Origin: Adiantum capillus-veneris | Lineage: Eukaryota > Streptophyta > Polypodiopsida > Polypodiales > Pteridaceae | DNA: 64,000 nucleotides | Direction of reading: 5' to 3' | Assembly: GCA_014529385.2 (NCBI GenBank) | Contig: CM043959.1 | Location: 2,416,858-2,480,857, forward strand | Shown: in pieces, positions 33,090-43,562 of the stretch | How the letters are laid out: every line of letters starts with the position of its first letter | Position numbering within the stretch: position 1 is the first letter of the stretch | Program-made: the position numbers and the translations under genes | Notes under the pieces: generated by a model | Told to the model about the DNA's origin: nothing | The model's input: only the letters and a program-made list of their open reading frames with translations | The model's database searches: none

Positions 33090-33652
33090 TGTCACACACT
33101 GATAACGTGGGAGTGTCCAGACACACACACGCGGGTGACGTGGCAGACCGTATGGATTCCCGGTATTTACGTTGACAGGTTGACGCAACAGCTGTACGGA
33201 ATCTCGCGATACGCACTGATTGTTGACGTGACAGCGTATGAACATGCTAACATGGCACTGTACAGACGCTCGTTTTTTGCGCTGACAGCAGTGTACTGGA
33301 TTCCGCTTTTAGCACTGACAGCTTTTAGGACAAGTTGCTTTTGATTTTGAAAGCTTTTGGGGCTTTGCTTTTAGCATCCCTTGTAACTCTTTATAAGTGA
33401 CCCTAGGGGCTCACTCTGCAGAGCATCTGGACGCAGAATTTGATAGCGAGCACTTGCAGGCCGGTTGTACTTTGCTCAAAGATTAATATAAAGGAAATAT
33501 CGAAAGGGTTGTCAGTCTTTGGGGCTAGTATCTCTTGGCATGGAACTACGTTGAGCCGTGTCGACTCTCTCTTTTGATCTGTGAATTATTTTGAAGTGAA
33601 TCTCTGTTGTGTCACGGTAGAATCTTGACTTGGGGTGTCCAAGTTTGTTACA
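33090..33652 (+). repeat. Chromovirus 3' LTR (563 bp)
   Basis: TGTCACACACTGATAACGTGG to GTGTCCAAGTTTGTTACA. Promoter-like CTCTTTATAAGTGACC lies at about 33388. The U3 part carries repeated TGACGTGGCA/TGACGTGACA motifs next to GTACGGA (about 33137, 33181, 33225). It is the reference copy for LTR fragments at 8202, 8999, 24792 and 33655. Confidence 0.9.
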
Positions 33653-33654
33653 TT

Positions 33655-34155
33655 GACACCCCAAGTCAGGAATTGGGCACGACACACGAGAGAATTACTT
33701 AAAATACTTCACAATTTTATCACACTTTTAAAACAGTCGACACGGCTGACGTAGTTCCGTGTCCAGAGGTATTGGCCCCAAAATCTGGCGCCCCTTTCAG
33801 TATCCGTTTTTATATAAATGCTTGAGCAAAGTTACAACTCTCGTGGTCCCTCTTTGCTGAGAAGCTCGTTAGCTAACTGAGGGAAAGGGTGACCTAGGGT
33901 TCATATTTAAAGGCCCTTGCCTCAAAATAAAAAGCAATTACATGGAAAGGTGCCAACTCAAAAGCTGTTCGCCTAAAAAGCAGCCAACGAAAATCACGGA
34001 AATTCGTACAGCTTGCCACGTTGTATGTCAACGCAAAACGTGGAGATTTGTACTGTTGCTACATCAGCATGTCAACGCAATTTGCAGAAATCGGTACTGC
34101 TATCCACGTCAGCATCCTGTCTCGGGTGGTCATGCCACTTCATCATTTTGTGACA
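33655..34155 (-). repeat. Gypsy LTR in inverted orientation
   Basis: Read on the minus strand it starts TGTCACAAAATGATGAAGTGG at 34155 and runs to GACTTGGGGTGTCA at 33655. It shares with the plus-strand LTR GGAACTACGT, CCGTGTCGACT and the TTTTGGGGCCAATA block. A polypurine tract (CAATTCTTTCAAGAG on the minus strand) precedes it at 34160-34177. It meets the LTR at 33090-33652 tail to tail. Confidence 0.8.
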
Positions 34156-35013
34156 TACTCCGCTCTTGAAAGAATTGTAATCGCCCTCGATTATGCTGCA
34201 AAATCAGACACTAAACCATAAACCAATTCAATAGACATTGACTCTTAAGTACCGACACACCAGACAACACAAATCTAGCACTTGTACAAAGACGACAGTC
34301 ACTTCACATTCAAATCATATAAGAGAGTCCATCCAGATCTAAGACCATGATTCCTTGCAACGTATTTAGCTATCGCATCTAGATCCACACCGGACCTCAC
34401 TGATGTCGGATTAACTAATTCTTATTGTGATCATGTCCATAGATTTCTCAAGACCGAAATGTTGCGATCATTTCGTCAATCCTTCCATCTTTCAATCCTG
34501 CACTCAAACACAATCACATGTGTGAGTAATCAAAAATCAGATTCATTTTGAGGAATTCAAGTTCATCAATCAAACAGAGCGTTTCAATCATTCAGTCTAG
34601 TAATATTTTTGCTGTGTAGCCATCTCATCCCTTGGGAACTCTTGATGCGCTCACCACCGTTTCATTCAATCATTCATTATCAATCATCATCATCATTCAA
34701 AATTCATGATTCTTATCTCGAATCGTAGTCGGGTTCATTCTGGAGTTGTCATTGCTCCCAATTGCATTCATATGCAAATTCGTCACGATCTTATTCTCGA
34801 TTTCACATGTTATCTGTTCACAAATAGCAAGACCTTTCAAACACATCAATTTCATACATAAATCAAAGTCATCTTCGGAAATTCCTATTTCAAAATGGTT
34901 CATTTATAAAGTCATAAAACAAATTACTATCAGCTCATCAGTATCTTTTTTCAATTTCTATCTAGTATCTATTCTGGAGCGAGTATCTCCTCGTCGAGTT
35001 CTATTTCAGTCTG
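34156..35013 (-). other. Inverted gypsy interior, 3' UTR-like
   Basis: No gene. It lies between the inverted LTR and a minus-strand gag fragment, so pol has been deleted. It contains the reverse complement of the chromovirus 3' UTR start (compare GAAATGCTACACTCATT-like words at 32740 with the 34450-34500 area, weak). Confidence 0.4.
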
Positions 35014-35463
35014 TCAGTCGTTCTCATTCTTGTGCCTTTTTGGAACACCGTGTAGATATATGTCCTGTTCCCCACAGTCAAAGCATTTTCCCGTCTTGAG
35101 GTATTCATCTTTCTGTTCCTCTATTAGTCGGGGACGTGCATCTTGCGTTCCTCTTCTTCTGTCATCACTTGTCGAAGGTTGATCTGTTGGATGAGTAAAG
35201 TTACCTAAATGCGTAGCAAACCCTTGCTTAGTATGTCCCATCAACTGTTGTATGGACTAAATTTTTGTAAAACGTAGTGATCTCGTATCTCTTTAGGCAG
35301 TTCACAATAAAATCGCTCGATTTGCTGCTTAAAACTGATCTTTTTAAAGGATGAGGCAAGTAGAAAAACATCCCAAAATCTCTCGCAATAAGTATCGAGA
35401 GTATCTGCCTTGGCCATCCGAAGATGATTCCAAGCGGTAATCACGTCACGTATGTACTCTTGA
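35014..35463 (-). pseudogene. Gypsy gag C-terminal half, minus strand
   Basis: Frames give EYIRDVITAWNHLRMAKADT, YCERFWDVFLLASSF, QQIERFYCELPKEIRDHYVL, then MMGHTKQGFATHLGNFTHPT and the zinc-knuckle start GKCFDCGEQD. They match the second half of the chromovirus gag at 26040-26510. The frame begins exactly where the plus-strand gag N-terminal half begins (35464). Confidence 0.85.
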
Positions 35464-36115
35464 GTGAGCTACGAGGATCATAATAAAAAGTTTCTTGAAC
35501 TTAAGCCACAGGGAACGTATTACCTTGGTTATTTGGGTCGACAGTTTTTGTTTGCAAATGCACGAAAAGCGAAGAAGCACGTATGCTTCGAGGGAGTGTC
35601 CAGTTCATCCTCAACCTCTTCTGAGAGTTTCGACAGCTCTTCCTCTTCTGATTCCAGCGATGAGAACAAAAAGGGCAAGAAACGACAAAAGAACCAAAGA
35701 CATGGAAAGAACAAGAAGAAGGTCAAGAAAAGAAAATCCCACCGCAGATCTCAGAAATTTTCTAATAGTTCTGAGGAGGATTCATTGTCTTCTAAGAGCT
35801 CGGACTTTGATGACCATATGTTTTATTCTAAGAGGAAGCACTTTATAGAGCCAATCATTACAAATTTCTCGAAGATAAGAGCAAGAAGACCAAAGAATTC
35901 AAGGAGGGTGGACAAGTGATAAAATTTGGTATCTTTTTAGGTTTTCGAGATGCGCACAAGGCCCTCGCTTTTATTCAACAGTTTGTCATAGCCTTTTCTG
36001 GAGGGCGCTATTCAAAGCACTCCAAGATTAGAAGGGCAGCCTCCTATTTGAAAGGAAATGCACGAACATGGTGGTCCACTCTCCCGTTACGAAAAGAAGC
36101 ACCGACATGCCTATG
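35464..36115 (+). pseudogene. Gypsy gag N-terminal half, plus strand
   Basis: The 35464-35919 frame has TYYLGYLGRQFLFANARKAK, the Ser-rich tract (SSSSTSSESFDSSSSSDSSD) and a Lys-rich segment. The next frame adds FRDAHKALAFIQQFVIAFSG, YLKGNARTWWSTLPLRKEAP and stops there at about 36107. It supplies the part of gag missing from the minus-strand fragment at 35014-35463, apart from about 17 residues. Confidence 0.85.
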
Positions 36116-36247
36116 TGAGGCGTATCTTACAAATTGATGCATTCCACGAGAACCCATCCCATATAGACAACTCAAAAATACATACACCTTTATTTAGTTC
36201 TAGACACCTTCCTCTTGACAATTTTTGCATGTTCGGAAACAATTTTT

Positions 36248-36736
36248 AGGGAAAACTACCAATATACTCCTGAAATTTGTCGAAATCCCCAAAATACTCC
36301 TCAAATTTCAAAAATTCCCAAGATACCCCTCATATTTTACCCAGTTTCCAAAACAACCGTCAATTTCTCCAAAACTCCCAAAATACCCCTCAGTAACCTC
36401 ACAAACATAGCTAAAGACAGCTTTTTTTGCAACTCTTTATAGAAAGATTGGTTCAATAGAAGATGACAAAAGTATGTTTTTGAATGGTATTGTGGGCTCT
36501 TAAGATGAAAATGTTCATTATTTTTAGACACAGATGTGGCTACTTGTGAGCTCATTGGTGAATTGTTTTGTCTAGGAAACTTAGAGATAGAACTTTGTTG
36601 TCATAAAGATTAGAGTATGCAAAAATCGGGGCAAATCCATCCTAAATTGATAGAAGGGTATATCAAGAATTTTTGAAATTTGAGGGGTATTTTGGGAATT
36701 TCCACAAATTACGGGGGTATTTTGGTAATTTTCCCT
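36248..36736. mobile_element. MITE with about 80 bp terminal inverted repeats
   Basis: Left end AGGGAAAACTACCAATATAC and right end (reverse complement) AGGGAAAATTACCAAAATAC. The arms pair for about 80 bp (CTCAAATTTCAAAAATTC on both). The flanks carry the 7 bp direct repeat AATTTTT (36241-36247 and 36737-36743). It is 489 bp long and non-coding. Long arms with GGGAAAA...TACC ends suggest a Mutator-like MITE, whose duplications are usually 9 bp, or a related family. Superfamily is uncertain. Confidence 0.85.
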
Positions 36737-37088
36737 AATTTTTATGATGAAGAGCTGATTTGAGATCCTTAAAATATCTAGGTTAGGTCTTTGGAGATGT
36801 TTGTTCCCAATTGTGAGGATAAGGTGAATATGCATGATGGTAAAAGTTAGCTGTATGGGCTTGTGATCGTGTCTTTGAAACTTTTTGGTCAAATGCAAAC
36901 AGGTTCCTTTCTACTACCTGTGCTCTCCCTCACCCAACCCTCTTACACACTCTTAGAGTTTGCTGTTATTCTATCTTAGGCAGAGACCTAAATTTTCAAA
37001 TGAGTTTACTTTGTAATTGATGCATGCTGTTTCAAAACCTTCAGATTGCTTAGGGCGCGGTAAAGTTGCATATAATTCCTCAAAACAG
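36737..37088 (+). other. Intronic sequence, nothing recognised
   Basis: Single-copy-looking sequence upstream of the SSUH2-like exons. No cysteine-rich exon was found here. Confidence 0.5.
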
Positions 37089-37257
37089 GTGCGCCTCATG
37101 AAAAGTGGAAGAGGTTCTTCAGGTACCAGGTAAGGCTGTTGGTTCAAACTCATGCAAAGGCTTGCCACTTCTGTATTTCAATACTTCGTTGAGAAATTCT
37201 TATTTACTAGTTTCGTTTGCTAAAGATTTCTCAGTGTTGTTGCATTTGTATTTTAGC

Positions 37258-37799
37258 TGCAACAGTCCTGAGAGCTCTCAAACGTGGATGAGGTGCAGGC
37301 AATGTTATGGACAAGGTGCCTTACTCCATAAAAAGGTCCTCAGTGTGAATTGGTGAGGCATATAGGGCTATTAAAACATCACAAAATGGCCTTTTGGAGA
37401 ATGTCTTTCATTCCCCAAAAGTACTTACAACTCAACATGCTCGGCGTAATATGTTCTGCGCTTTCTGCATGCAGGAGGACCATCTTGGTGAAACGTGTTT
37501 GTGCAACTAAAAGCGCAAAGTCTGTGCCTGATGAAGTGTTCCATAAGGCGAGGGGAGTGAGGCTGTATAAAAGCCAGAGTTATCAGTGTGAACCTGCTTG
37601 CCTCTCTGATGGTTTGAGTAAGTTTTCAGAGTCCGTCATTTCGGAACGTGCTTTCATTCCAGAGTCTGCCCGGGTAATCTGTGAAAGGCACGAAATAAGC
37701 TTGATACCTGTCACAAGAGTGGTCATGGCCAACAAAAAGAAGTCGTTTAAGTTCTACATTTTGGGCCTCAGCAAAGAGATCTATGCAGAGGAGTATCCT
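37258..37799 (+). CDS. SSUH2-like host gene, C-terminal exons
   Basis: Exon 37258-37352 (after TATTTTAG) encodes CNSPESSQTWMRCRQCYGQG and ALLHKKVLSVNW. A GTGAGG...GCATGCAG intron (37353-37474) is removed in frame (AATTG/GAGG gives NWRT). Exon 37475-37799 then encodes RTILVKRVCATKSAKSVPDE, VFHKARGVRLYKSQSYQCEP, FIPESARVICERHEISLIPV and TRVVMANKKKSFKFYILGLS ending in AEEYP at a GTGAGT donor. From recall, the C-terminal SSUH2 pattern is VP.EVF..A.GV, Y.C.P, and a final ER...S..PVTRV....F..YV.G.....YP. CRQCYGQG is one CxxCxGxG zinc unit; the other units were not found. The left edge of the first exon is tentative. Confidence 0.65.
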
Positions 37800-38388
37800 G
37801 TGAGTCTTTTCTCTCTTTGTGGAATCTGCAATATTTGCTGAATTGAAAGAAGCAGAATGTTGCCAGTGCTCTAGTGTATAATACCAAATTAATGAAATGC
37901 TCTTGTATGCCCATATAGTCTTAAGCTTATATATGTAGCCCAGAGCTTCCTTGAGGAAGTGTATAATCATCCTTCAATTTCAGTTTTCAATCAGAAGAGC
38001 CCAACCTTGAGAATGCTTCTTGAACACCAGATATCTGTCAGAATAGTAGGTGATGTGTGACACCTTCGCAAGGATTTTCCATTGTGAATAGGAAGATTAC
38101 AGTTGTATGCATAGAAAGCATTAAACTGCGAGCTCTTTGCTAATTACTGCGCTTTGTGAAGGCTTAGACTGCCTGATAAAAAGCAGGCAGGCACATGCAT
38201 GCTTGGGCATAGGCTTGAGCTTTGTACGAGTAGTGAAGTTACATCCAAGTATGGGGTTGTGAGTCTGGTTCTACTAAGCTCTACATGGGTTTGCTAGCTT
38301 CAATTCTCTCTTTCCCATGTGCATGTCAAGAAAGGGAAGGACTTGTCTAATGAGGTAGTTGCTGGATACCGGCCATCTGTGTTTGCAG

Positions 38389-38442
38389 GGGCTCAATGGC
38401 TGCCTTTGTACTGTTGCATCGCATCCCAAAGGAGATCTGTGA
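38389..38442 (+). CDS. Possible last exon of SSUH2-like gene
   Basis: After the acceptor TGTGTTTGCAG the frame continues in phase 0 as GLNGCLCTVASHPKGDL and stops at TGA. Family members end with a short Cys-rich tail after the YP motif. This is a guess from splice phase only. Confidence 0.3.
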   Translation, partial: GLNGCLCTVASHPKGDL

Positions 38443-39973
38443 AGCTAACTGTGTTCTTTGTGATCAAATTGTTTTGTCTTGCTTGGCAGATTGTACATCT
38501 TTCAGTGGAGATTATGCTGCTTGTTCGTTCACAAAGTATGTGAAAATTAGGCTGCCAGTAACAAACTCTAGTGGGAAACTAGGGAGTGCATGGCAAATAA
38601 ATGAGCAATGATGCATTGTGAGATGCAAAGTACGGAATGTAGTACTTGTTCAAAATCAACCAACAAGCCAGACAAACAGGCTTCCCTACCTCTCTTGAGC
38701 ACCTTCATATAGTGGGAGAGGTTGGCACAATACAGAGTAAACTCCATCTATGTTTTGTTCTACAGCTCTTTTGAAGTATTTTTAAAGGTTTATACAGTAT
38801 CTAAGAGACTCCATCTCCATTCATGATTTGCTATATAGCTCAAAACACTTAAAATAATTTCTTTTTCCTAGTTTTGATAGTGTGTTTATAAAAGCAAGAA
38901 CATTCTTGTATTCTCCTCATGCATCATCATTCAAGGAGATGAACATTCTTTTGACATTATCAAGATGCTATTCTCTTTCATCTGGAAGTGCTTCTCACTA
39001 GGAACCACGAGATCACCACATACAAGGGGCAATGAGTAGCTCCCATGAAGAGAAGTAATAACCAAGACTTAAGTTTTCCCTCATTTGTAAATCTCATGTA
39101 GGAGAATGGTGGTGGACTATGCTCTACCCAATGTCCTTGTGCTTCACCTTCCATTTCAAACATTTTAGTGCCACTACTCATTATGCTAGATGTAATGTTC
39201 AGGCTGAGAGTAACAACAAAATGTTGAGAAAATGCTAAAGCACATGCTCACCAGTCTGACATGCACCAAAGGGCCTTTTGGGATACCTATTTGCAAGTTG
39301 CAAGATGGGCATTTCGGATAATCAAGGTTAGTCTCCATTCGGGTGAGTATATGGCCAGGAAGCTAATGCACTACTTGAATTCCATGTCTCAAGTCTCAAG
39401 GCAACTATTGAACATGACTTGAAAAGCGCCCACACCGTCCCTAGAGGGGATAGAGTGCGTAGCTTAAGAGGAGGTAAGCCAATACGTTTTGTGGTGCCAA
39501 AAAATGAAGTAAAGGAGAGTGAAGGAGTATCATGATCACGGACTCAAGCAGGAATTTGAGAAAGGAGATCTAATGTCGTGGTACTTGGGAAAGATCAAGA
39601 ATAAGCATCTAAATTTGACAATTGAATGTCCACGGACATGTAAGGTTCACCAAAAATTTGGTGATGGTTCAATACAAATTTAGGACCAGATGAGCTAGGA
39701 ACTCACTCTAGTGAATGTTTACAAGTTAAAAATCTATGAACCACTAGTCGAACATTCAAAATTATAGGCATTTTAGCTAGCATCACAACATGATCATGTT
39801 GATAGGATGAACATCAAAGTGGTTGCTTTGGCGGCGAGAATAGAAGATCCCATATTGGTACCCAAATTTGATAGTCAAATGATGGCCACATCACTGTTCA
39901 TATCAACATCAAGAAGAGGACTAGTGTCTATTCATTATCCTTTAACTTCTATTTCTTTTGAGTGTGATATTGA
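38443..39973. other. Unassigned sequence downstream of host gene
   Basis: No domain-bearing frame. Short plus-strand fragments near 39420-39500 could be gypsy remnants but cannot be assigned. May include the 3' UTR of the SSUH2-like gene. Confidence 0.45.
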
Positions 39974-40150
39974 TGGAGCAAAAAACACCTTATACACTCA
40001 CACCTTAATACAAGAAACTCCCTTACTTAGGTCATTAGGAAAAACATCCTTGAACTCATTGATGGAGCAAAAAACAACGTGTACACACACACCTTAACAC
40101 AAAGGAACTCCCTTACTTGGATCATCAAGAAAAACATGCTTGAATTCATC
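39974..40150. repeat. Imperfect 89 bp tandem duplication
   Basis: Units begin GATGGAGCAAAAAACA at 39974 and 40063 and share ACTCACACCTTAA-like, GAAACTCCCTTACTT and AAAAACATSCTTGAAYTCAT segments. Confidence 0.8.
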
Positions 40151-41290
40151 AAGAAGCTTTTCCACAAATACTTGATTTTTCCCTTTTTTTTTCACGTTCA
40201 ACTTTTAATTCATTTGCAAAAAATATAAAGGTCTCATACCCTTGTTTAACTCCTTTTATTAGCTTCATGGTCAAAATCAGAATAGACTTGGAATCCCTCG
40301 TACCCTTTTCCCTCAATTCCTTGCACACACCCATTGAAGCCTCATAACTTCCATAGACTCTCCCAAGTGCTAAAGTGAAGAGAAGAAACAAGGAAGCAAA
40401 CGAGTTGAGATTGCACTAGACCACCTTGTAGAAACCCTTGTATCTCTTTTCAAATGAGCAAACATGCAAAATTTTTATGAACCAAGAATCCTCTAGCTTG
40501 AGCCACCATGCCACTGCTGTCGATGTGGCAAAAACAAGCCTTTTCATGTCATTTTGGTTTTTTAAGAGCCATTTTTTTGCATGTTTTGACCCTTGACGAG
40601 GTAATGTTGGTGGGAAAAAAGTAGAATAGGCTCCAAATTTCATTAAACTTTGTAGGCTTGGTCCTTGATACTCAAATTGCATATCCACACACCCAAAGTG
40701 TATTTTTGATGACTTGTAAGGCAATTTAAGCACCATAGCATATCAAGCATCGCAAATAGACAGTTATTGTACATGTCAAACTTTCGGGGCGAGATAAGCA
40801 TATCCACACTTCCCACCTGAATTATTCACATTCGAGAAAGTTTGAAAGCACATCATAGAGCAAAAAAAACCAATTGGCACCACATCCAAGGCTCCAAATA
40901 ATACTTAGGTATGTATACATGTGCGACTATTGACATGCAAACATGACGATTTACAATGTGTACATTGTCCACCATATTTGAAACCCAATCAAGTAGGCAA
41001 TCCAAATGCATGCATTTATATTTGTATATACAAATGCCCATGCATATATATACATGCCAAAAGTAGCTTATCATCATTGCCAACCCTCTAGATGCTCAAT
41101 CAAGAGGTCATTCGCATTTGGAACCACATCCCTTGTATAACTATTTATTATGTAGCGCAACGATTCACCAAAACAATTTCTCCATCTTATATGTGCCATT
41201 TGAAAAAGCATGTTTCACTCTATATGGCCTAAACCATTTGTCTGCCAACTTCTTTTGAAAAGTAAAATCCAAACGAGAACCATATTTCAT
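40151..41290. other. 3' part of minus-strand gypsy element, no gene
   Basis: No coding domain. About 95 bp at 40295-40390 (CCCTCAATTCCTTGCACACA, CATAGACTCTCCCAAGTGC) is repeated at 47200-47290 in the leader of the same element. No 3' LTR was recognised. Confidence 0.5.
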
Positions 41291-41305
41291 TACAAGATCC
41301 CTCTC

Positions 41306-41936
41306 TTAAATTTTTGTCCTTGATAACCTATTATTCATTTTTTCCATTCTTTTCTTCGCTTGCTCAAGATAATCATCATTGGCCCTCTCTCGGTTCATTT
41401 GTTGTAATTCTAGATCAAAAATCATTTCCTCCAACTTCTCTTTATGTTCACCTTGCATTTTACACAACAACCTCAAACACTTGTATATGCATGAGAGCTT
41501 TCTTTCCATAAACAAGCTCATATGATGTAAATTTTGTATACACTCTCCAAGTCCAGGTCCCACTCCATGAGATGCTCTTTAGCATACCTTGAAAACATCT
41601 TTACAATTGACCATTTCAATTTTGAACCAATCCATTCCATTGTGGATAGTAAGTAGAAGAATACATGCATTGAATTTTTCGTTTCTCCATAAGAGCATCA
41701 ACAATTTTTCCTTCAAACCTTGGACCACGATAAGAAATGATAACCATAGGAGCTCCAAATTTGCAACATACTTGTTCATAGAAAAAAGAGGCCGCTCTTC
41801 CTATTGTTACATTTTTTACAGTCCTTGCTTCCACACATTTTGTCAAACAACCCACAATCACAAGGATAAACTTTTTAATATTATTGGTTTTTTGCTTTGG
41901 ACCTACAATCCACTCCTCATTTTGCAAATGCATCAA
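41306..41936 (-). pseudogene. Gypsy integrase remnant
   Basis: The 41936-41616 frame shows KKFILVIVGCLTKCVEARTV, ASFFYEQVCCKFGAPMVIIS and YRGPRFEGKIVDALM, then YSSTYYPQWNGLVQN: the integrase core (D...DRGxxF...YYPQxNGxxE). The second Asp is Tyr (ISYRG for ISDRG) and the region is cut after GLVQN. The 41563-41306 frame (HKEKLEEMIFDLELQQMNRE) fits the C-terminal arm that follows the core in this lineage. Confidence 0.85.
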
Positions 41937-42230
41937 AAGCCATTATTGACTTTAGTTCAACCAAAAGTTTTTGATTTTCAAACACTTGACATCCATGACA
42001 TGATTTGCACAAAAATAAGCATCTCTTATCATAGAGGGCCAACAATAATCCGCTCTCAAACTAAGAAAGATAACTTGGTCTTTGCCTTGGTGACCTATGT
42101 GTTCATGAAAATACTACAAAATGAAACCTATTTCTTCTATATATGACACTCTCTGTAGATTATCATCCTTGCCATAAAATATGAGATCCTAACCTATCAG
42201 TGTGTAGTTTCTTACTTTGCTATTATTCTC

Positions 42231-42797
42231 TTACACCAAATCTGACATGTCCTTTGGACATTGACCTTTATCAAGAAATACTTCCACATCTTGTAGTGAC
42301 TCCCTTCTTACATACATCTCTCCTTTGACGTTTAAAGGAGCTATCAAAGCATCCAGCTTGTTCATAGCCAACTCATTAGCTTCTTTATTGTGCTCACATG
42401 GAACGTGGTTAATTTGTATTTGCTCAAACTCATGCAAGAGCTTCTTGATGCCATAAAACCATTTCTTCATGCTGTCTTTCTTAACTTTTCACAAAGCAAG
42501 CAACTGCTTCATGACTAGCAATGCATTCCCTTTTACAATGGCTCTCTTCAATCCAAACTCAACACACTATTTCAACCCAAGAAAAAGAGTTAGGTACTCA
42601 GCCTCATTGTTGCTTTCACCGTCATCGAGATCATAAGCTCTAGAAAAGATTACATCTCCCTTTGAATTCTTGATTATTACCCGGCTTGCCTTTTGAAACA
42701 CCTTCCTATATGCACCATCAAACATCACCATATAAGCATTAACAATATCCAATTCCTCTTCATGATTGTCATTATCCACTCTTGGGTAAGATGGCAC
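42231..42797 (-). pseudogene. Gypsy RNase H (RVT_3 type) remnant
   Basis: The first frame carries VNAYMVMFDGAYRKVFQKAS, RVIIKNSKGDVIFSRAYDLD and SNNEAEYLTLFLGLK, the RNase H FDGA, NNEAEY and GL motifs. The second (42470-42231) has FEQIQINHVPCEHNKEANEL, the H-x-N-x2-A-x2-L end. Catalytic Asp and Glu are visible, but the domain is split by stops at 42480-42570. Confidence 0.85.
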
Positions 42798-42858
42798 CCC
42801 CCTTCCTTGTGTACCATTATGTACACCAAGTGAATTATAACAGAATGATCAACTTTAA

Positions 42859-43476
42859 CACTAGGGCTATGTGAACATGAGCCACTTTTGTGGCTATAAG
42901 TAACTTTTTTTGTAAATTTTTGTTCTCATAGCCCACAAAAAACCTCATCAAAACCTTTCAGGGATTTTTTCTCAAGGCATGTAGAGAGGTTAAAAAAAAA
43001 TAGAAAGAAATAATTTCATGTAAAATTGTTATTTTCTAAGAGCCATCTTTTAGGTACAATCGAACAAAAATCACTCAAAAGTTTTGATATCCCTTGTAGA
43101 CCCCTTAAAAACCTTCAAAGCACATTGAAACGTTTTTGAAAAATACATGGATATGTATACAATGAGAATCTATGCATATACTATTTTTAGCAAAAAAATG
43201 TCGACTTGTTTTAGGCCTCAAAAACATGTATGCTATTAAATTTAAAAGCCACTTTTGTGGCTTCTTACTATTTTTGGAAAACTAATTTTTTAATTTTGCA
43301 CTTTTTTGGGCTAAACGATATACTTGAATTTTCCTCTATGTCATAGGACCTCATTGATATCCTATGATCAGGGTTTCTTGAAAAGATAGACAATCTTAGA
43401 GCCAATTTTATAGAATGAGGTGCCAAGCTACTATTGTGGCTCAAGCCACTTAAGTGGCTCAAACACAAACCTAGTG
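42859..43476. mobile_element. 618 bp non-autonomous TIR element in gypsy pol
   Basis: Ends CACTAGGGCTATGTG and its inverse CACAAACCTAGTG, flanked on both sides by TTAA (42855-42858, 43477-43480). With the flank the matching arms read TTTAACACTAGG/CCTAGTGTTAAA. The subterminal palindrome AGCCACTTTTGTGGCT occurs at 42880 and 43250, with relatives at 43430-43460. Excision of the element plus one TTAA leaves a pol frame running through YEFKV. TTAA is the piggyBac duplication; TA (mariner-like) fits equally because of the palindrome. No transposase is present. Confidence 0.8.
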
Positions 43477-43562
43477 TTAAACTCATACTATTGCAACTCC
43501 ATGGTCCACCTTAAGATGAACTTTATAGGTTTCAAATGTTGTGTTGCATCCTGCAAAATATT

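Larger units (their letters stand above)
24792..33652 (+). mobile_element. Ty3/gypsy chromovirus, interrupted and decayed
   Basis: Order on the plus strand: truncated 5' LTR (24792-25115), gag (25116-26530), protease (26568-26893), hAT-like insertion (26902-27728), pol linker (27737-28226), unidentified insertion (28227-30372), RT and RNase H (30373-31400), integrase (31412-31890), chromodomain region (31891-32475), 3' UTR, polypurine tract and 3' LTR (33090-33652). Gag, protease, RT, RNase H, integrase is the Ty3/gypsy order, and a C-terminal chromodomain marks a chromovirus, a lineage that targets chromatin. Every domain has stops or shifts. No flanking target duplication is seen and the primer-binding site is missing. 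Confidence 0.88.
17217..37257 (+). other. Apparent 20 kb transposon-filled intron
   Basis: The interval from the donor at 17217 to the next recognisable SSUH2-like exon holds LINE, gypsy, hAT-like and MITE sequence. The exon before it ends in phase 1 and the exon after it needs phase 2, so at least one exon is missing between them. In the family this is where the repeated CxxCxGxG zinc motifs lie. A 34 bp candidate at 37089-37122 is phase-compatible but has no cysteine motif. Either the missing exons escaped me or the gene has lost them. Confidence 0.5.

Noticed and set aside
34690-35100. Plus-strand ORF 34746-35099
   Set aside because: Lies over the reverse complement of gypsy interior and gag; a shadow frame.
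36215-36442. Small ORFs with PKIPL-type repeats
   Set aside because: They are translations of a MITE terminal inverted repeat.
37350-37841. Single-exon gene from ATG 37350 through 37841
   Set aside because: Its first 40 codons are intron sequence; the conserved protein begins after the GCATGCAG acceptor at 37475 and ends at the GTGAGT donor at 37800.
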